Source: Misgurnus anguillicaudatus
Lineage: Eukaryota; Chordata; Actinopteri; Cypriniformes; Cobitidae
DNA: 64,000 nt
Assembly (NCBI RefSeq): GCF_027580225.2
Contig: NC_073342.2
Span: forward strand, 16,724,001-16,788,000
Direction of reading: 5' to 3'
Shown: piece after piece, positions 1-11,384 of the stretch
Layout: the number at the start of each line of letters is the position of its first letter
Position numbering within the stretch: the first letter of the stretch is position 1
Notes under the pieces: generated by a model
What the model saw: the letters and a program-made list of their open reading frames with translations, nothing else
Database searches by the model: none
Told to the model about the DNA's origin: nothing
Translations under genes and position numbers: made by a program

Positions 1-120
1 AGGAATTTACCTTCAGGTGTGCTCGACTTTTAGCAGCATGTGTGTGGAAACGTCCGTAAACAGTTCGGGGGTAAACGCGTCACCTGTATAAAAAACTTTC
101 TGATTGGCCCGATCTGTCAG

Positions 121-335
121 CGCGGTCTGACGTCGATCATTCTAAATGCCGGTAATCCTATATTTTTCGTTCACACACAGCGCTTACCGGTAAATTACTG
201 GTAATCTTACAACCTGTCTTACTGGTAAATTGGGAGCACTGATTTACCGGAAAGGTTCTGTTCACACATGACATGTTAACTGCAATTTACCAGTAAATTA
301 CTAGTAAAGACTGTATGTGTGAAATGGACTAGTGT
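121..335. repeat. ACCGGTAAA-motif repeat, probably a short DNA transposon
   Basis: Several direct and inverted copies of TTTACCGGTAA / TTACTGGTAAATT cluster here, with TTCACACA-like motifs at both sides (170-180, 260-270, 315-325). This suggests a non-autonomous element with internal inverted repeats. The ends are not defined. There is no coding content in 1-22107 apart from transposon debris. Confidence 0.45.
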
Positions 336-624
336 GTTGTTCCCGCTCACTGGCACGCAGGACATTTTTCGTGCGCCTTGACTTAATGATGCGGATGGAT
401 TAATGGCATCAGTTTTAAGAAGGTTGCAGGCATGACAGTGTTGCCCTTGCTTCTTCTTGTCCACCAATCAAGTGACTTGTCATAAATGAGTAAAAATGAA
501 CAAATAAATAAATGAGTAAACTATTGCCCCCCCCCCCCAATACTATCGTGTATCCGCAATCTCACAGGCTGACGATAGGACGATCTACCGCCCAACACTA
601 ATCCCTTAACATAAATGCAATATA

Positions 625-945
625 ACTAACTATATTATCAGTGGTGTATAAAGACCTTACAAAATTAACTGTATTGTTGTTATTACCTTTAAATGAGCTG
701 TTTTTATCTACATACTCCGCGTGTTCCCTTACATGGAAATCGCTGTCACGTTTCTACAGAAGCCCTAATTGGACAAACTGCTTTACAGGGTGCATTTCGT
801 TCCTACGTTGTCTCAGGCGGTGACATGTTTGTTCCGTGGCAGCTATCGTTGCTTCTCATTGCATTTCGAAATTGAGGTTGGTTGCAATTCCCAATCTGAA
901 GGCTAGATGGCGCTGAAAACACATTACACCTTAAAGTCTTTTTAA
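625..945 (+). mobile_element. MITE family B, copy 1 (5'-truncated)
   Basis: Homologous to 23616-23992, 43660-44045 and the inverse of 53104-54669. Shared landmarks are TATATTATCAG near the 5' end, TTTTTATCTACATAC, TTTCTACAGAA and a GATGGCGCT motif just before the 3' inverted repeat ACACCTTAAAG. The first ~45 bp, including the left terminal repeat, are missing. Confidence 0.7.
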
Positions 946-1034
946 AGTCCGATATTAAATGCGTTCTTTAGTTTGTCACACCACAAACAAATGTGTTATT
1001 AACTAAGGTTGTGCCGATAGATGATAGTATAGTG

Positions 1035-1783
1035 CAGGGGTTCTCAAAGTCCGGACTGCGGTCCGGATCCGGACCCGACGGGAACTTGATCCGGACCCGC
1101 GTCCACTTCATATTACAAGTGCATTAATTTTTATGTGATTGCTAAATGTGTGCATTTGCTACTTTACAAATGCATATTAAACTTGTCAACCATTCGTTTA
1201 GTTATTTTTTCTTTTTAGATTTAAGAGTATTCCTGGTCTGAAAATAAAACGAGTTATTTAAAAATTTCCTGTGTGACGCTGTAGCCATCACCCAGATATT
1301 ATGCACAGCTACTTAATAAGTCCATATCAATCTGAAATCACTGTTGGTTTGAGTCGTTTAAAACATGCATTTGAAAAAGCAACACTCGTCAAACATAATC
1401 ACTATACATGTTCTTTATTATCATGAAAATACCTGAAAAGGTTTGAAGAACAGCAATATTAATTTATCCTTAAGACATTTCCTGGAGCTGCGTGTGTCTG
1501 GTTCTTCGTCTGCAGCGCATATTGAGTTTCTGCACGAGAGCGCCCCCTGGCTTATGGATTTAGCGTCATTTCACCGTAATTCATTGAGACATTGAGAAGC
1601 ATAGTAAGCATTATTTCCTGTGTTTATGTTTAAAAAATTATTTTTAGTTTAAATGCAAAACACATTTATGTTTTTCCCAAACTTTTTGTGTTGATTTGTT
1701 ATATAAACAAATGATTTTCCGGACCTATGTAAATGATGAGAATTCAGATTTGGACCTTTGAAAGTAAACTTTGAGAACCCCTG
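1035..1783. mobile_element. Non-autonomous hAT-like element (749 bp) with 8-bp TSD
   Basis: Terminal inverted repeats are CAGGGGTTCTCAAAGT and ACTTTGAGAACCCCTG. The element is flanked by a perfect 8-bp duplication GTATAGTG (1027-1034 and 1784-1791), the hAT hallmark. There is no transposase frame. It sits inside an older repeat rich in CGATAG motifs (about 1005-2057; a related fragment lies at about 540-600). Confidence 0.9.
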
Positions 1784-2455
1784 GTATAGTGTATTGACGA
1801 AAGTCAGACATATCGCCAATAGCGGGCCTTCATGACGATAGCTGTCGATAGTTTTTATTATTATCATTATAATTTCACATTAACATGCGCATTTGCATGC
1901 TTTTCCTCGACTGAGAGGGTTTGTGGGCTTTACTTTGCACGAGAGAGCTTGTAATGCGCGCGGATTCCTTCTCGCATGCACGTGGACTCAATGCGCACGT
2001 CTTGGACTCTTGCTCGGACGATAGGACGATCTCAAAATTGGGGCATATCGACCAACAATATTATTAACCACCCAGCCAAATTTAAACAATGATAAAAACT
2101 ATTAAGGAAATAAATAAATAAATAAAAGAATTCACTGCTTAACTTTTGCACTGCCCTCTGTAACGATTACCCCATGGCCAATAGAAACGCGGCATCCAAA
2201 AAAGCGCAAAATGGACGAAAACTTGTACTGTCTGTGTCGGAATTCCCGGAGCTGTTTATGTTCCTTTAGAGATGTTGGAAGAAAAGCTGTGTCATGGAAA
2301 CGCATATCAATTCAAGTGGGCATGTCAGGTGTGTTTTAAGTCAGGTAGCTTGTTGTAGGTAGGCAGGTTAAGTTACATGAAATGTAGTAATTCATAGTAA
2401 TCCCACTAAAGGTTTTGAAAACTTTGCGTACTTTGGTCTGGCCAGCATAGCGCAG

Positions 2456-2456
<1 letters not shown>

Positions 2457-2505
<49 letters not shown>
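2457..2505. repeat. (TA)n microsatellite
   Basis: About 24 perfect TA dinucleotides. A (GT)10 tract follows at 2561-2580. Open frames through this stretch are artefacts of the simple repeats. Confidence 0.97.
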
Positions 2506-2507
<2 letters not shown>

Positions 2508-2979
2508 AAGGGGTGTAACTGTTCTTGGTAAAGGATCGAATCCTCCCACAGTTCCTCCTCGTGTGTGTGTGTGTGTGTGTGGCGCAGACCTTTTAGCGCG
2601 GCAAGCGAAGTAGAAAAGACGCTAATAGCGGCACTGCCAGTTTCATTTAAGTCTACTGCAGCAGCGATGCTCAAGAAAACGTTTACAAAACTTTAAAATT
2701 CGCGAATGGCGTATGCTCAAGGCATTACATCTAGTATGACAAGTCGCTTTTTGCGCCGTCATCACCCGGTTGTTGTTCATAGCACGCGATCGCAGGTGAG
2801 ACAGAAACAGCCCACATTGCCTTCTGTGTTTAAATGCTAACAAACTGATCTTCTTGCGAAAAAACTATATAGTGGCGTAGAATATAAAAAGTAACCCAGT
2901 GTTCTAAGCTATTTTATGTCCATTTTGAAGTGCACAGTAAAGTTGGTAGGCCTCTAGTAGTATAATAATGCAAGTGCTC

Positions 2980-3670
2980 TTAAAGGTATAGCGGAAGATT
3001 TTCCCGAATTATTTAAAAGAACCGCCCCTCCATATTTAAAAAAAAATGAACACGCAACACTCTCCCTCCTCCAGAGAGGAAACGCCTGTTAAACGCGTGC
3101 ACGAGGCAGAGAAAGACCAGTTCTTCTCTTCGCTCTGTTTACAAGTTGCTGTCGGCATGTTTACCGTGTCTGTGCGGTTCGTGACTCGTGCCAGGGCTAG
3201 CATCGCTAATCATAGCTTACGTAAACTTTTACTAGCAGTGATTTTAAATGGATTATACAAAATGATACAAAATGTACCTTTCCAGTAGAAACTTCGCGTG
3301 GGAAGCCCAACCTTTCCTTTTAGCTCACGCCAGCGGCCAGCGTGTGAAATAGTCTCCCATAAACATTCTGGTCTTGTTTCTTTCTTTATAGTCCTTTCAC
3401 TTCTTGTCATACAATTCGTAGACACTTTTTCTCTTGTGACCCTCAGACATTTTGAAAAAAAAAACACAGGAGAACGCGAGCTTCTATGAATGGTTGAAAC
3501 CGTAGCACAACACACATACACGTGAAAGTGCGCATGTGCAGAAAGTGAACCTAGAGGCGAGCACGTACGAAGGTCATACGTCAACATATAATCAGAATGA
3601 TTGACATCTGGGATGACCAATAACAGAGGTGATCCACCCGGAAAACGAAAATCTTCCGCTATACCTTTAA
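2980..3670. mobile_element. TTAA-flanked MITE with perfect 25-bp terminal inverted repeats
   Basis: The left end CTTAAAGGTATAGCGGAAG is mirrored exactly at the right end (3647-3671). TTAA at both borders (2980-2983, 3667-3670) would be the target duplication. Open frames inside it on both strands resemble no known protein and are judged non-coding. Confidence 0.82.
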
Positions 3671-4680
3671 GTGAAAATGTTGATTTTGGCAGATGTTAAT
3701 AACGGCTTAGGTTTTTATTTTTGTAAAGAAGCCTGTTGTGACCAAAGTGTACCGAAACGTGCTGAAACCGTGACCCTAAAACCGTGATATGCACCGAACC
3801 GTAATTTGAACCGCTACACCCCTAATATATTGCATAATTGCCTTTTATTTAAAGCTGCAATCCTTCACTTTTGCCACTCTATCGCCATCTCTGTTTAAAA
3901 CATAAAATTGCAGGTTATCTTACATACATACATTTAAGTTAGTTAAAAAACAATGACTTTTCTAAAAATCTGACCCAACTTATAAATCATTATTGTAAGC
4001 TTACTGTTGTGAATTGTTGTAAGGCAAGGAAACAATTTTGAACACTGATTGTTTATACTTGAACTGATTTTAACCAAGGATTGCACCTTTAGAAAGATAA
4101 TTTGTGACACTGATCAAATTAATGAACATTTTTTTATCATGCCGTGGCTTTATTGTTATTTTCTGCTTTATTATGTGCTGTTATGTACTTGATAATAAGT
4201 GAAGTGATGGAATCATTAAATGGAGCCACTAAATTGATTTAGTTTTCCCCAGAGAGCGAGTGGATGAATGGATAGATGAATAAAAAGCTGAAAACCGATT
4301 GGAGAAACAATATGCTATTGTTACCCTATTGAGCCGTGGTCTTCCTCTGGGTCCAATAATTGTTCCTGTATTGACTTGTGGACACTTTGTTTGAACGCAG
4401 CCCATGGGAGGGGTACGATGACATGTTTTGATAGAAGTGGGCTTTTGTTCTCATTTATTTTTCATCAGTTTCACCACGGCTGCATATAACACCGCTGTTG
4501 TGGTCTGAGAAAACGAAACAGGTTTGCTTTAATTCTACTAGTCTTGTACCACTATACCAGAGACCGAGCCTTGTCCTATTTCGCAGCAGCGTGGTGCTGC
4601 TGTGAAATCGCCAGGGGTAATGCAAGCGGACACAGATTCAGGCCAGTCCTTCTTTCCCTCTCTCTTATTCTCCTTGTTTA

Positions 4681-4708
<28 letters not shown>
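4681..4708. repeat. (TC)n microsatellite
   Basis: About 14 TC dinucleotides. The surrounding 3830-5330 shows no gene and no well-defined element. Confidence 0.9.
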
Positions 4709-4711
<3 letters not shown>

Positions 4712-5332
4712 ATCTGTCTCACACATTCCTCCTTCAAATCTCACAGCTCTGGTTTGGATGTCTACTGTACTCTACAGTCTCCTCAGTGGCCCAGATGAAA
4801 GCCATACTTTAGTTACTCTACCTGCCTCAGACTGTTCAGCTTTTCAGAAATTTGTGGTGTTTGCTAAAGCCACTAACACCATTGCTTATTAGGCGTGTAG
4901 CTCATCCCACACCGTTTGAGCTGTAGAAAGATACCTTGGGTATTGGGTGTTTGAGGAGGGATTGGACTTATATGCTTTGCCTGTGATGAAATGGGTGGAA
5001 AATCCCATAGACTTAGTTTGAAGAAAGGACCAGAGCTATATCTAGAGACCAGAATATCACCTAGCAACATGCTATCAGTGACCCAGAACTTACTAGCGGA
5101 TGAATAATACAGTAGCATCCAAGCAACCACTACCAATGCCTTGCAACGGGTTGTACTTTATGCGCAAATGTAAAGATCTAATTACTTCTCTCACCGCCTT
5201 TGTTTTATGAAGATGAGATTTGGGATGCCGAAATTGCTGTATTGCAAAATATGATACCAGGAGCGTTTGCTGTAACATCCACAACGCTTCTTTGATGAAG
5301 AATACACTGTAGTAAAAAATGCAGCATGAAGT

Positions 5333-6002
5333 TAACCATTTTGGGTTGTTCATGTACAAAAAAGCCACTAAATTAAATGGCTGTAAAAATAATCAGATTT
5401 TTTTTTGATAAATCTGTTAATCAATCTCAGTACTGATCAAAACTACCAAATGTTTACAAAAATTTCATGATTTTAACTCTTTAATTGCCAAGTTCATAAT
5501 GATGTCACTGATTTGGGGGGAAAATACACAAAATGACCAATTTTCAATATAAAAAGTGATTGTGGACTTTGGCAAGTCAAAGATTAGTAAAAACATTGGC
5601 TTTAATGCATTTTTAGTTTTTGTGCAGCCTCAGATTTTATTATTTTCTCCCTAATTAGTTGTTTGTGGCTTTTTTCCCCATTGACTTCCATTATAACGAC
5701 ATTTTTTGATTGCAAAGCCATGACATCGTATAATAATGCATTCTTGATTGTTGGTGGTTTTTCCTTTTGCTAAGAAGTAAACTTTGTCATTTTTACTGTT
5801 GATCACCATGTGGCACCATTAACCCTTTAGTAGCCCTGTGCAAAAAGTTATGTGTTATATGGGTAAAAGTTAAATCATGGAATTTTTTTTAACATTTAAT
5901 TTTGGCAGTTTTGATCAGTACTAAGGGTGATTAACAGATTTATGCAAAATAAAAAACGCTTAATTTAGTGGCTTTTTTGTACACAAACAACCCGAAAGGG
6001 TA
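5333..6002. mobile_element. MITE with ~110-bp terminal inverted repeats
   Basis: The left arm (about 5335-5450) contains GTACAAAAAAGCCACTAAAT and AGTACTGATCAAAACT. The same blocks occur reverse-complemented and in mirror order at about 5905-5995. The unique centre is AT-rich and non-coding. Exact borders and the target duplication are unclear. Confidence 0.75.
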
Positions 6003-6311
6003 GTACATTTCCCACGGTATATATTGTTGAGTTTTTGATTTTTTTTTTAAAGCATTTTCTCAAAATATGTGTCAATATAAGATTTGTCACCAAAAATCAT
6101 TCCATTTGGTGAAACACAGAGAAAGTTGTGGCCAAATTAAGACAAAAAATGTCCCCAACAACCCATAAGGTTTTAAACAACTTGGTTTTGCAAGTCAATT
6201 CAACCTACTTTTTTAAGTTGACATAACTTATAAAATCAAGTGGAACTTGTTTAACTTAATTTGAAGGAAAGTTTACCCTAAATATTTGACACCTCAGCTT
6301 ATACTTTCATA

Positions 6312-7337
6312 TAGGGATGCACCGAAATGAAAATTCTTGGCCGAAACCGAAAACCGAAAAAAGGAAACTAAGGCCGAAAAACCGAAACCGAAACACTGAA
6401 ATAAATTATTATGCCAATTATTAGTACAATTGCATTTATGGCTATCACTGTGTACTAACTTTAGTAGGGGTGTGTGACGAATAAAAAAAAACTCACAGTT
6501 CGGATCACATTACAGTTTTTGAGGCACAGATCAGATTATTTTTGGATCAGCAAAAAGGTGGGGAAAATCTAATAAACAATAAAGAAATTGCAAACATTTA
6601 TAAAAAAGAACAAAGTTGTACATTAATAAGGTCTGAAATTAGCATTTTAACACAACTGAATGCTATTTTCACATATTATCTGTTCTGTTGTCAGAAATAT
6701 AGTGGCGTTTTCCCAGACAGGGATTAGACTAGTCCTAGACTAAAATAAATATAAGAGCTGTCCAAACTGAAAACATCTTGCACTGACATATCTTTAAATA
6801 CATCAGTGCCTTTAGTTTGTCCTCAAAATGCACACAAGTAATGTTTTTAGTAAGGCATGTTTGTTTAAACTAATTATATTTCCTATTTAAACTAAGGTCT
6901 AGTTCTGGCTTAAGCTAATCTCTGTCCAGGAAACCACCCCAAAGACTATTAAAATAGTGACTAAACATGACCCAATAACCTTGTGTTTAATCCAACCAGC
7001 TGTTACTTTAACTACAAAGTTACTAAAATCTTGATTTATAGACGAGACATCGCAGACAATTCCGCGCAAATTACAAAATTGCCATTACACAGAGTTACTA
7101 CAGAAGGCATGCACGGGCATAGGAGAGAGAGAGCTCGCGCACAAGCACATAGAGAACCAGTGTGTGTGGGAAAACACTTCTAACCTTTCATGATAAACTC
7201 GAATCAGTCGTCTTCTCTGTCAGTAACATGACGTTTACGTGAAAATGCAAGTACACAGAGGAATCCGCATGGAAAACACATCCAACTTTGAATTCTTTCA
7301 CTCAGTGTGATGTAGTAGAGGCGCTGTCTAGGGGCTT

Positions 7338-7403
<66 letters not shown>

Positions 7404-7814
7404 GCACAAGAGAGGCACCACCGAGCGCTCCGTTTTAAATGAAAATAAAAATGTAAATGTTGCGACCATTGTTGATTTTGTGGCGCACACAAACAAATAA
7501 ATGTATGGATAACACTGCCAGGAGCAGAAGCCGCCATTACGTGAGATTAATGTAAACAGCGTGACGCGTCGCGTTGTCGACGTAATCGATGACGTCGACG
7601 CGTCGTTGCAGCACTATTGAGCACGAAGGGGAGGGGTGGGAGACGACTGATCACCGTGAGTGAAACCCAAGCGCTAGCGCACAGATGGGAGGGGTGCGGT
7701 TGACATTCATTTTCGGTTTACATTTTCGGCTGGATTTTTTATTTCGGCCCGAAACCGATAATGCAATTTTCGGTGACCGAAATTTCCGGTGACCGAAATT
7801 TCGGTGCATCCCTA
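6312..7814. mobile_element. hAT-like element (1.5 kb) with 8-bp TSD, carrying nested repeats
   Basis: TIRs are TAGGGATGCACCGAAAT and ATTTCGGTGCATCCCTA; the TSD is CTTTCATA at 6304-6311 and 7815-7822. Nested inside are one copy of the GTTTCCCGGACAGGGATTA family (about 6708-6940), a (GA)29 microsatellite (7341-7398) and a CGACGCGT-rich palindromic stretch (7560-7612). No transposase is recognisable. Confidence 0.9.
7341..7398. repeat. (AG)29 microsatellite
   Basis: Perfect AG dinucleotides, the longest purine/pyrimidine tract in the window. Glu/Arg- and Ser/Leu-rich frames across it are spurious. Confidence 0.98.
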
Positions 7815-7963
7815 CTTTCATACTCTTTTTAATACTGCATACACATTTCCTGTATTTTCTGGTTATATTCTAATAAAGAGAAATAATAATTAGATAAGAG
7901 AAATAATTATATATGATCAGTATACGAATGCAAAACAACAAATCTAATGGTAGCATGGTGACC

Positions 7964-9428
7964 TAATGCTGCGTTTACACCAGCCGCGTTAGAGGCGTCA
8001 AGCGTAAGTGATTTCAATGTTAAGTCAATGTGAAGACGCGTTGACGCGCGTCTTGAGGTGTCACGGCGCAAATGAGGCGTTTGTCACGGCGCGGAAGATG
8101 CAATTTCGCCTCACTTACACGTCTAGTTTGCTCGATTGGCACGAATTGAGCGTCTCGTCTTGCGCGATATGCGTGAATGGTGCTTTTTGTGCTGACGCCC
8201 GAGTTGAAAAATTTTAACTTTGGCGGATATTTGTGCCGCGTTAACCAATCAGGAGCCTGCTTGCTGCTGTGGCGGCAGCCCCGCCCGGAGTCACTCATTC
8301 AACATGAAGGAACGCTTGATATTGTCAATAAGCAGTCACCCGGAGCTATACGACACAAGTTCTTATTTCTATACAGGAATAAAAAGGACCTCCCTTGAAA
8401 GAGTGTCAGTGAGGACATTGGGCAACCTTGTAAGTTGTAAATACACATTTCACTTTTGAGTCACGTGACATTTATCGACCCGCGCTTTTAATTTCCCCCT
8501 ATAGTAAGGTGACCAAATACAAACCGGTAACTCTCTCGATAAATGCACAATCAACATCAGCCATCTTGCAAACAGACAACCGCATAGCAATTGCCCCTCC
8601 CACAAGAAGCGTATTTTGCCTCTGATGCGCATCAAATGCTTGCTTCGCTCTAGACGCGCGAATGCATTCAAACTGTTCAAGAGTAGGGATGGGCAATATA
8701 AACTATATGCAATATAAATGATAGAAAATTGGCATACAATAGAGATTTTAAATCTATTGCACTATCGCGATAATGCGTGTTAATGACACAATCTACCCGC
8801 GAACTTTAGAGCCACGAGCTGCAGCCGAATAAACATGGATGAATGCGTCAGCGAAACAGAGGAACTCGTGAAAAATACCGATGCAACATCTATTTTTTGG
8901 ATTTAAGCCATAAGTTACATAAGTTAACTGTGGCTCCATGCGCGAAATTGGCATTATGGTCTAGTAATTGTGAAACATGCAGTATATATATATAAGCAGT
9001 ATAGTCCCCACAAGCATTTAAAGTGTTTAGTGTTATAAAAATAATTAACTGTTTTTTAGCAGATAGATCTTGTCGGCTTTATCATTTTAAAAGTAGATCA
9101 CCACACAAAAAAATCTGGACACCCCTGCTGTAGAGTGTGAAAAGCAAAAGTTCCAGCTAAGAGAGGTAACAAGACTAATCTGGCCATAACGGTTTACTTT
9201 TGCTTACTTTTTTTAGCAGTTTGGCTTTTGTAAGGGTCTATATAACCTGTTCTGAAACGAGTCTATTGAAATTATAATATCGCAATACATATCGCTATCG
9301 CAAGAGGCTGCAATGTATAACGCAATATGGATTTTAGGCCATATCGCCCATCCCTATTCAAGAGGCAAACTAGGCGTGTTAGACGCGATTTTGATGCCTC
9401 AAACGCGTTTGGTGTAAACGCAGCATTA
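7964..9428. mobile_element. MITE family A (TGCGTTCACACCAG type), copy 1, split by a hAT
   Basis: TIRs are TAATGCTGCGTTTACACCAG and GGTGTAAACGCAGCATTA, with GC-rich GACGCG/GCGTC blocks inside. Without the nested hAT (8684-9356) it is about 780 bp. Other copies are at 14018-14390, 20728-21150, 30272-30574 (truncated) and 37299-37743. Confidence 0.88.
8684..9356. mobile_element. Nested hAT-like element (673 bp), TSD TTCAAGAG
   Basis: Ends are TAGGGATGGGCAATATA and ATATCGCCCATCCCTA. The 8-bp duplication TTCAAGAG at 8676-8683 and 9357-9364 is perfect. It interrupts MITE family A copy 1, so it is the younger insertion. Confidence 0.92.
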
Positions 9429-9534
9429 GACTTTTGAACAGTACTCTAAAAGCAGATCGCAGACTGAAACGTACAAATGAGACATGCGATATAACTCAAG
9501 TTGGTAACAGCACATATTACTATAACTCTTTTCT

Positions 9535-9718
9535 TATAATGTATTTACAGTTTGAAATTTACAAAATATCTTTATGGGACATGATCTTTGCTTAATATCC
9601 TAATGATTTTCATTTTTGGCATAAAAAATCTATAATTTTGACCCATACAATGTATTATTGGCTTTTACTACAAATACCTGTGCGACTTATGACAGGTTTT
9701 GTGGTCCAGGGTCACATA
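9535..9718 (-). mobile_element. MITE family E (GTGACCCTGGACCAC end), truncated copy
   Basis: It reads in reverse orientation and ends GTGGTCCAGGGTCACATAT, with a TACAATGTATT core. The same family, nearly complete, is at 36151-37096; a degenerate relative ends near 45958. Confidence 0.7.
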
Positions 9719-10376
9719 TACGTACAAATACACAAGCAAACATACAAGTACAGGTCTATGTATATTCTTTATTCAAATAAAGGTTCAGGTCTGATAGAGC
9801 TGTCAGTCCCTGATACGCAAACAGCAAGTTTACTTGCCCTCAGGCTGGCTTTTTGTAAGACAGCAAGCAACCTACTGTAGTGTTTACTGCTGTACTTCTG
9901 GTGTGAAATTATTGCACTGACTATGCAAACGTCGTTTCCATATTACTAACTAACAACCCTTCATACTGTTTTTGAGATAATCTTTTTAATAAATGTCTCC
10001 CGGGAAATATTTTCTTCTGCAGTTGTCTGTACGATGTTTGGATGAGTTTGATTCTCTGCCGGATCATTCACATCATCGTTGATGGGTGCAGAATCGGTGA
10101 AGAAAATGAAATGTTATCGCACACGTTGAAAGACAAAATAACTCTTACAAATTATGACAGTTTTTAGCAAATCTGCCGTTTCCGAAAAGCTTAATGCATC
10201 TACGCTTCCATTAATGGAGACAATACCAATGTGTTTAGTAGTAGTTGTCGTGGCAACGGTGTTCAAAATTAATTTTTTCACATTATTAAATACTCGGCTT
10301 ATTGAAAAAACACAGAGATGTGTGGTTACTGACTGTAGAAGTTAATAAGAAATATGCAAATCAGATTAAACTGTTA

Positions 10377-10545
10377 TATAAAAAGTATAACATTTACATT
10401 TATGCATTTGGCACACACTTTAATTCAAAGCAATTTACAGTCCATTTAAAGTATACGTTTATTACTAAATGTATTCCCTGGGAATCGAACATACAACCTT
10501 TGCTTTGTTTATGCATATACCAAGTGAGCTACAGAAACACCTGCT
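10377..10545 (-). mobile_element. tRNA-derived SINE-like repeat
   Basis: On the minus strand an A-box-like TGTAGCTCACTTGGTA is followed about 35 bp later by a B-box-like GTTCGATTCCC. The tail on the plus strand reads TTTATGCATTTGGC...AAGCAATTTACAG, a common fish SINE end. It is not a functional tRNA because no acceptor stem closes. A degraded relative is at 58513-58645; tail fragments lie at 15003-15045, 17940-17990 and 62325-62375. Confidence 0.65.
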
Positions 10546-11067
10546 AATATAAAAAAATACATAATTTATCCAAACAGTACATTTTCCTGACGAAGTGCTT
10601 TGTGCCAGTGGAAAGTCCCACCTCTGTGTCTCTGAACCGATGATAAAATACTGTATGAAAATCTAATGCATGGGTTCATCATAAATTAATGTATCTTTCC
10701 AGAAAATGTGAGACGGGTATATAAGCCAGACTATACATACAGTTTATTGGCTATATATATGTAAGCAATAAGGTACGAGAGGCTGTGCTGTATCGGCTGA
10801 GGGGCGTTGTTAGCCACGTTGCGAAGCGGAGTCAATGCAACCCATTTTAGCTGTCACGACTCACAACCCCTTTTTAGAGCACTAACTTGTAGTAGTTAAT
10901 TGCTTTTAAAAAAACAGTTACAACACAATACAAACATTAAAGCCAAAAAAATATGTATCAATCAATGCAACTTTCATGAAGTAAAATCACTACAAGCCTT
11001 CCTCCCGCCGGAAAAAATAGTCCCTGACCGACTGTGAACAGCAACAGAATGTTTTACATATGTTTAC

Positions 11068-11384
11068 GTTGTTAAAGCCTGAAGTATAGTCAGTTTTTAC
11101 GTGTATGTGAACGTATGCGCACAGTCGACGCACAGCCTTGCAAAGCAAAGTTTATTTGTCTCGTACGTGTACACAAACGTTTGACGCATGCACACTGTGA
11201 CGAAATGCAATGCATTTCCTTGGCTACATACTACATTCTCCTGCGCGACCTTTGCGCAAAAAGTATTCGCACTTACAAAAGTCGTACAGTGCGTGCATAC
11301 TATTCTGATGCCGAAATTCGCATCACATGCACTATATGCATATCCTCACATATGCGTAAAAACATGACTATACTTCTAGCTTAA
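11068..11384. mobile_element. MITE with GAAGTATAGTCAGTTTTTACG ends, copy 1
   Basis: The left GAAGTATAGTCAGTTTTTAC is mirrored by GTAAAAACATGACTATACTTC at about 11354-11376. A second, more diverged copy of the family is at about 62495-62765 (ends TTTTTTACGCATACAGTA and GACCATACTTCGGCC). Confidence 0.7.

Noticed and set aside
2336..2674. 112-residue minus-strand frame
   Set aside because: It crosses (TA)n and (GT)n microsatellites, giving Ile-Tyr and Thr-His runs; no domain.
3210..3620. 136-residue minus-strand frame
   Set aside because: It lies wholly inside the TTAA MITE 2980-3670, with no homology and no splice context.
7560..7612. CGACGCGT-rich palindromic stretch as a regulatory site
   Set aside because: It lies within a hAT element and looks like the end of another transposon; no gene nearby.
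10377..10545. Possible tRNA gene on the minus strand
   Set aside because: A- and B-box-like motifs are present, but no cloverleaf closes and the unit recurs as a SINE; scored as a repeat.
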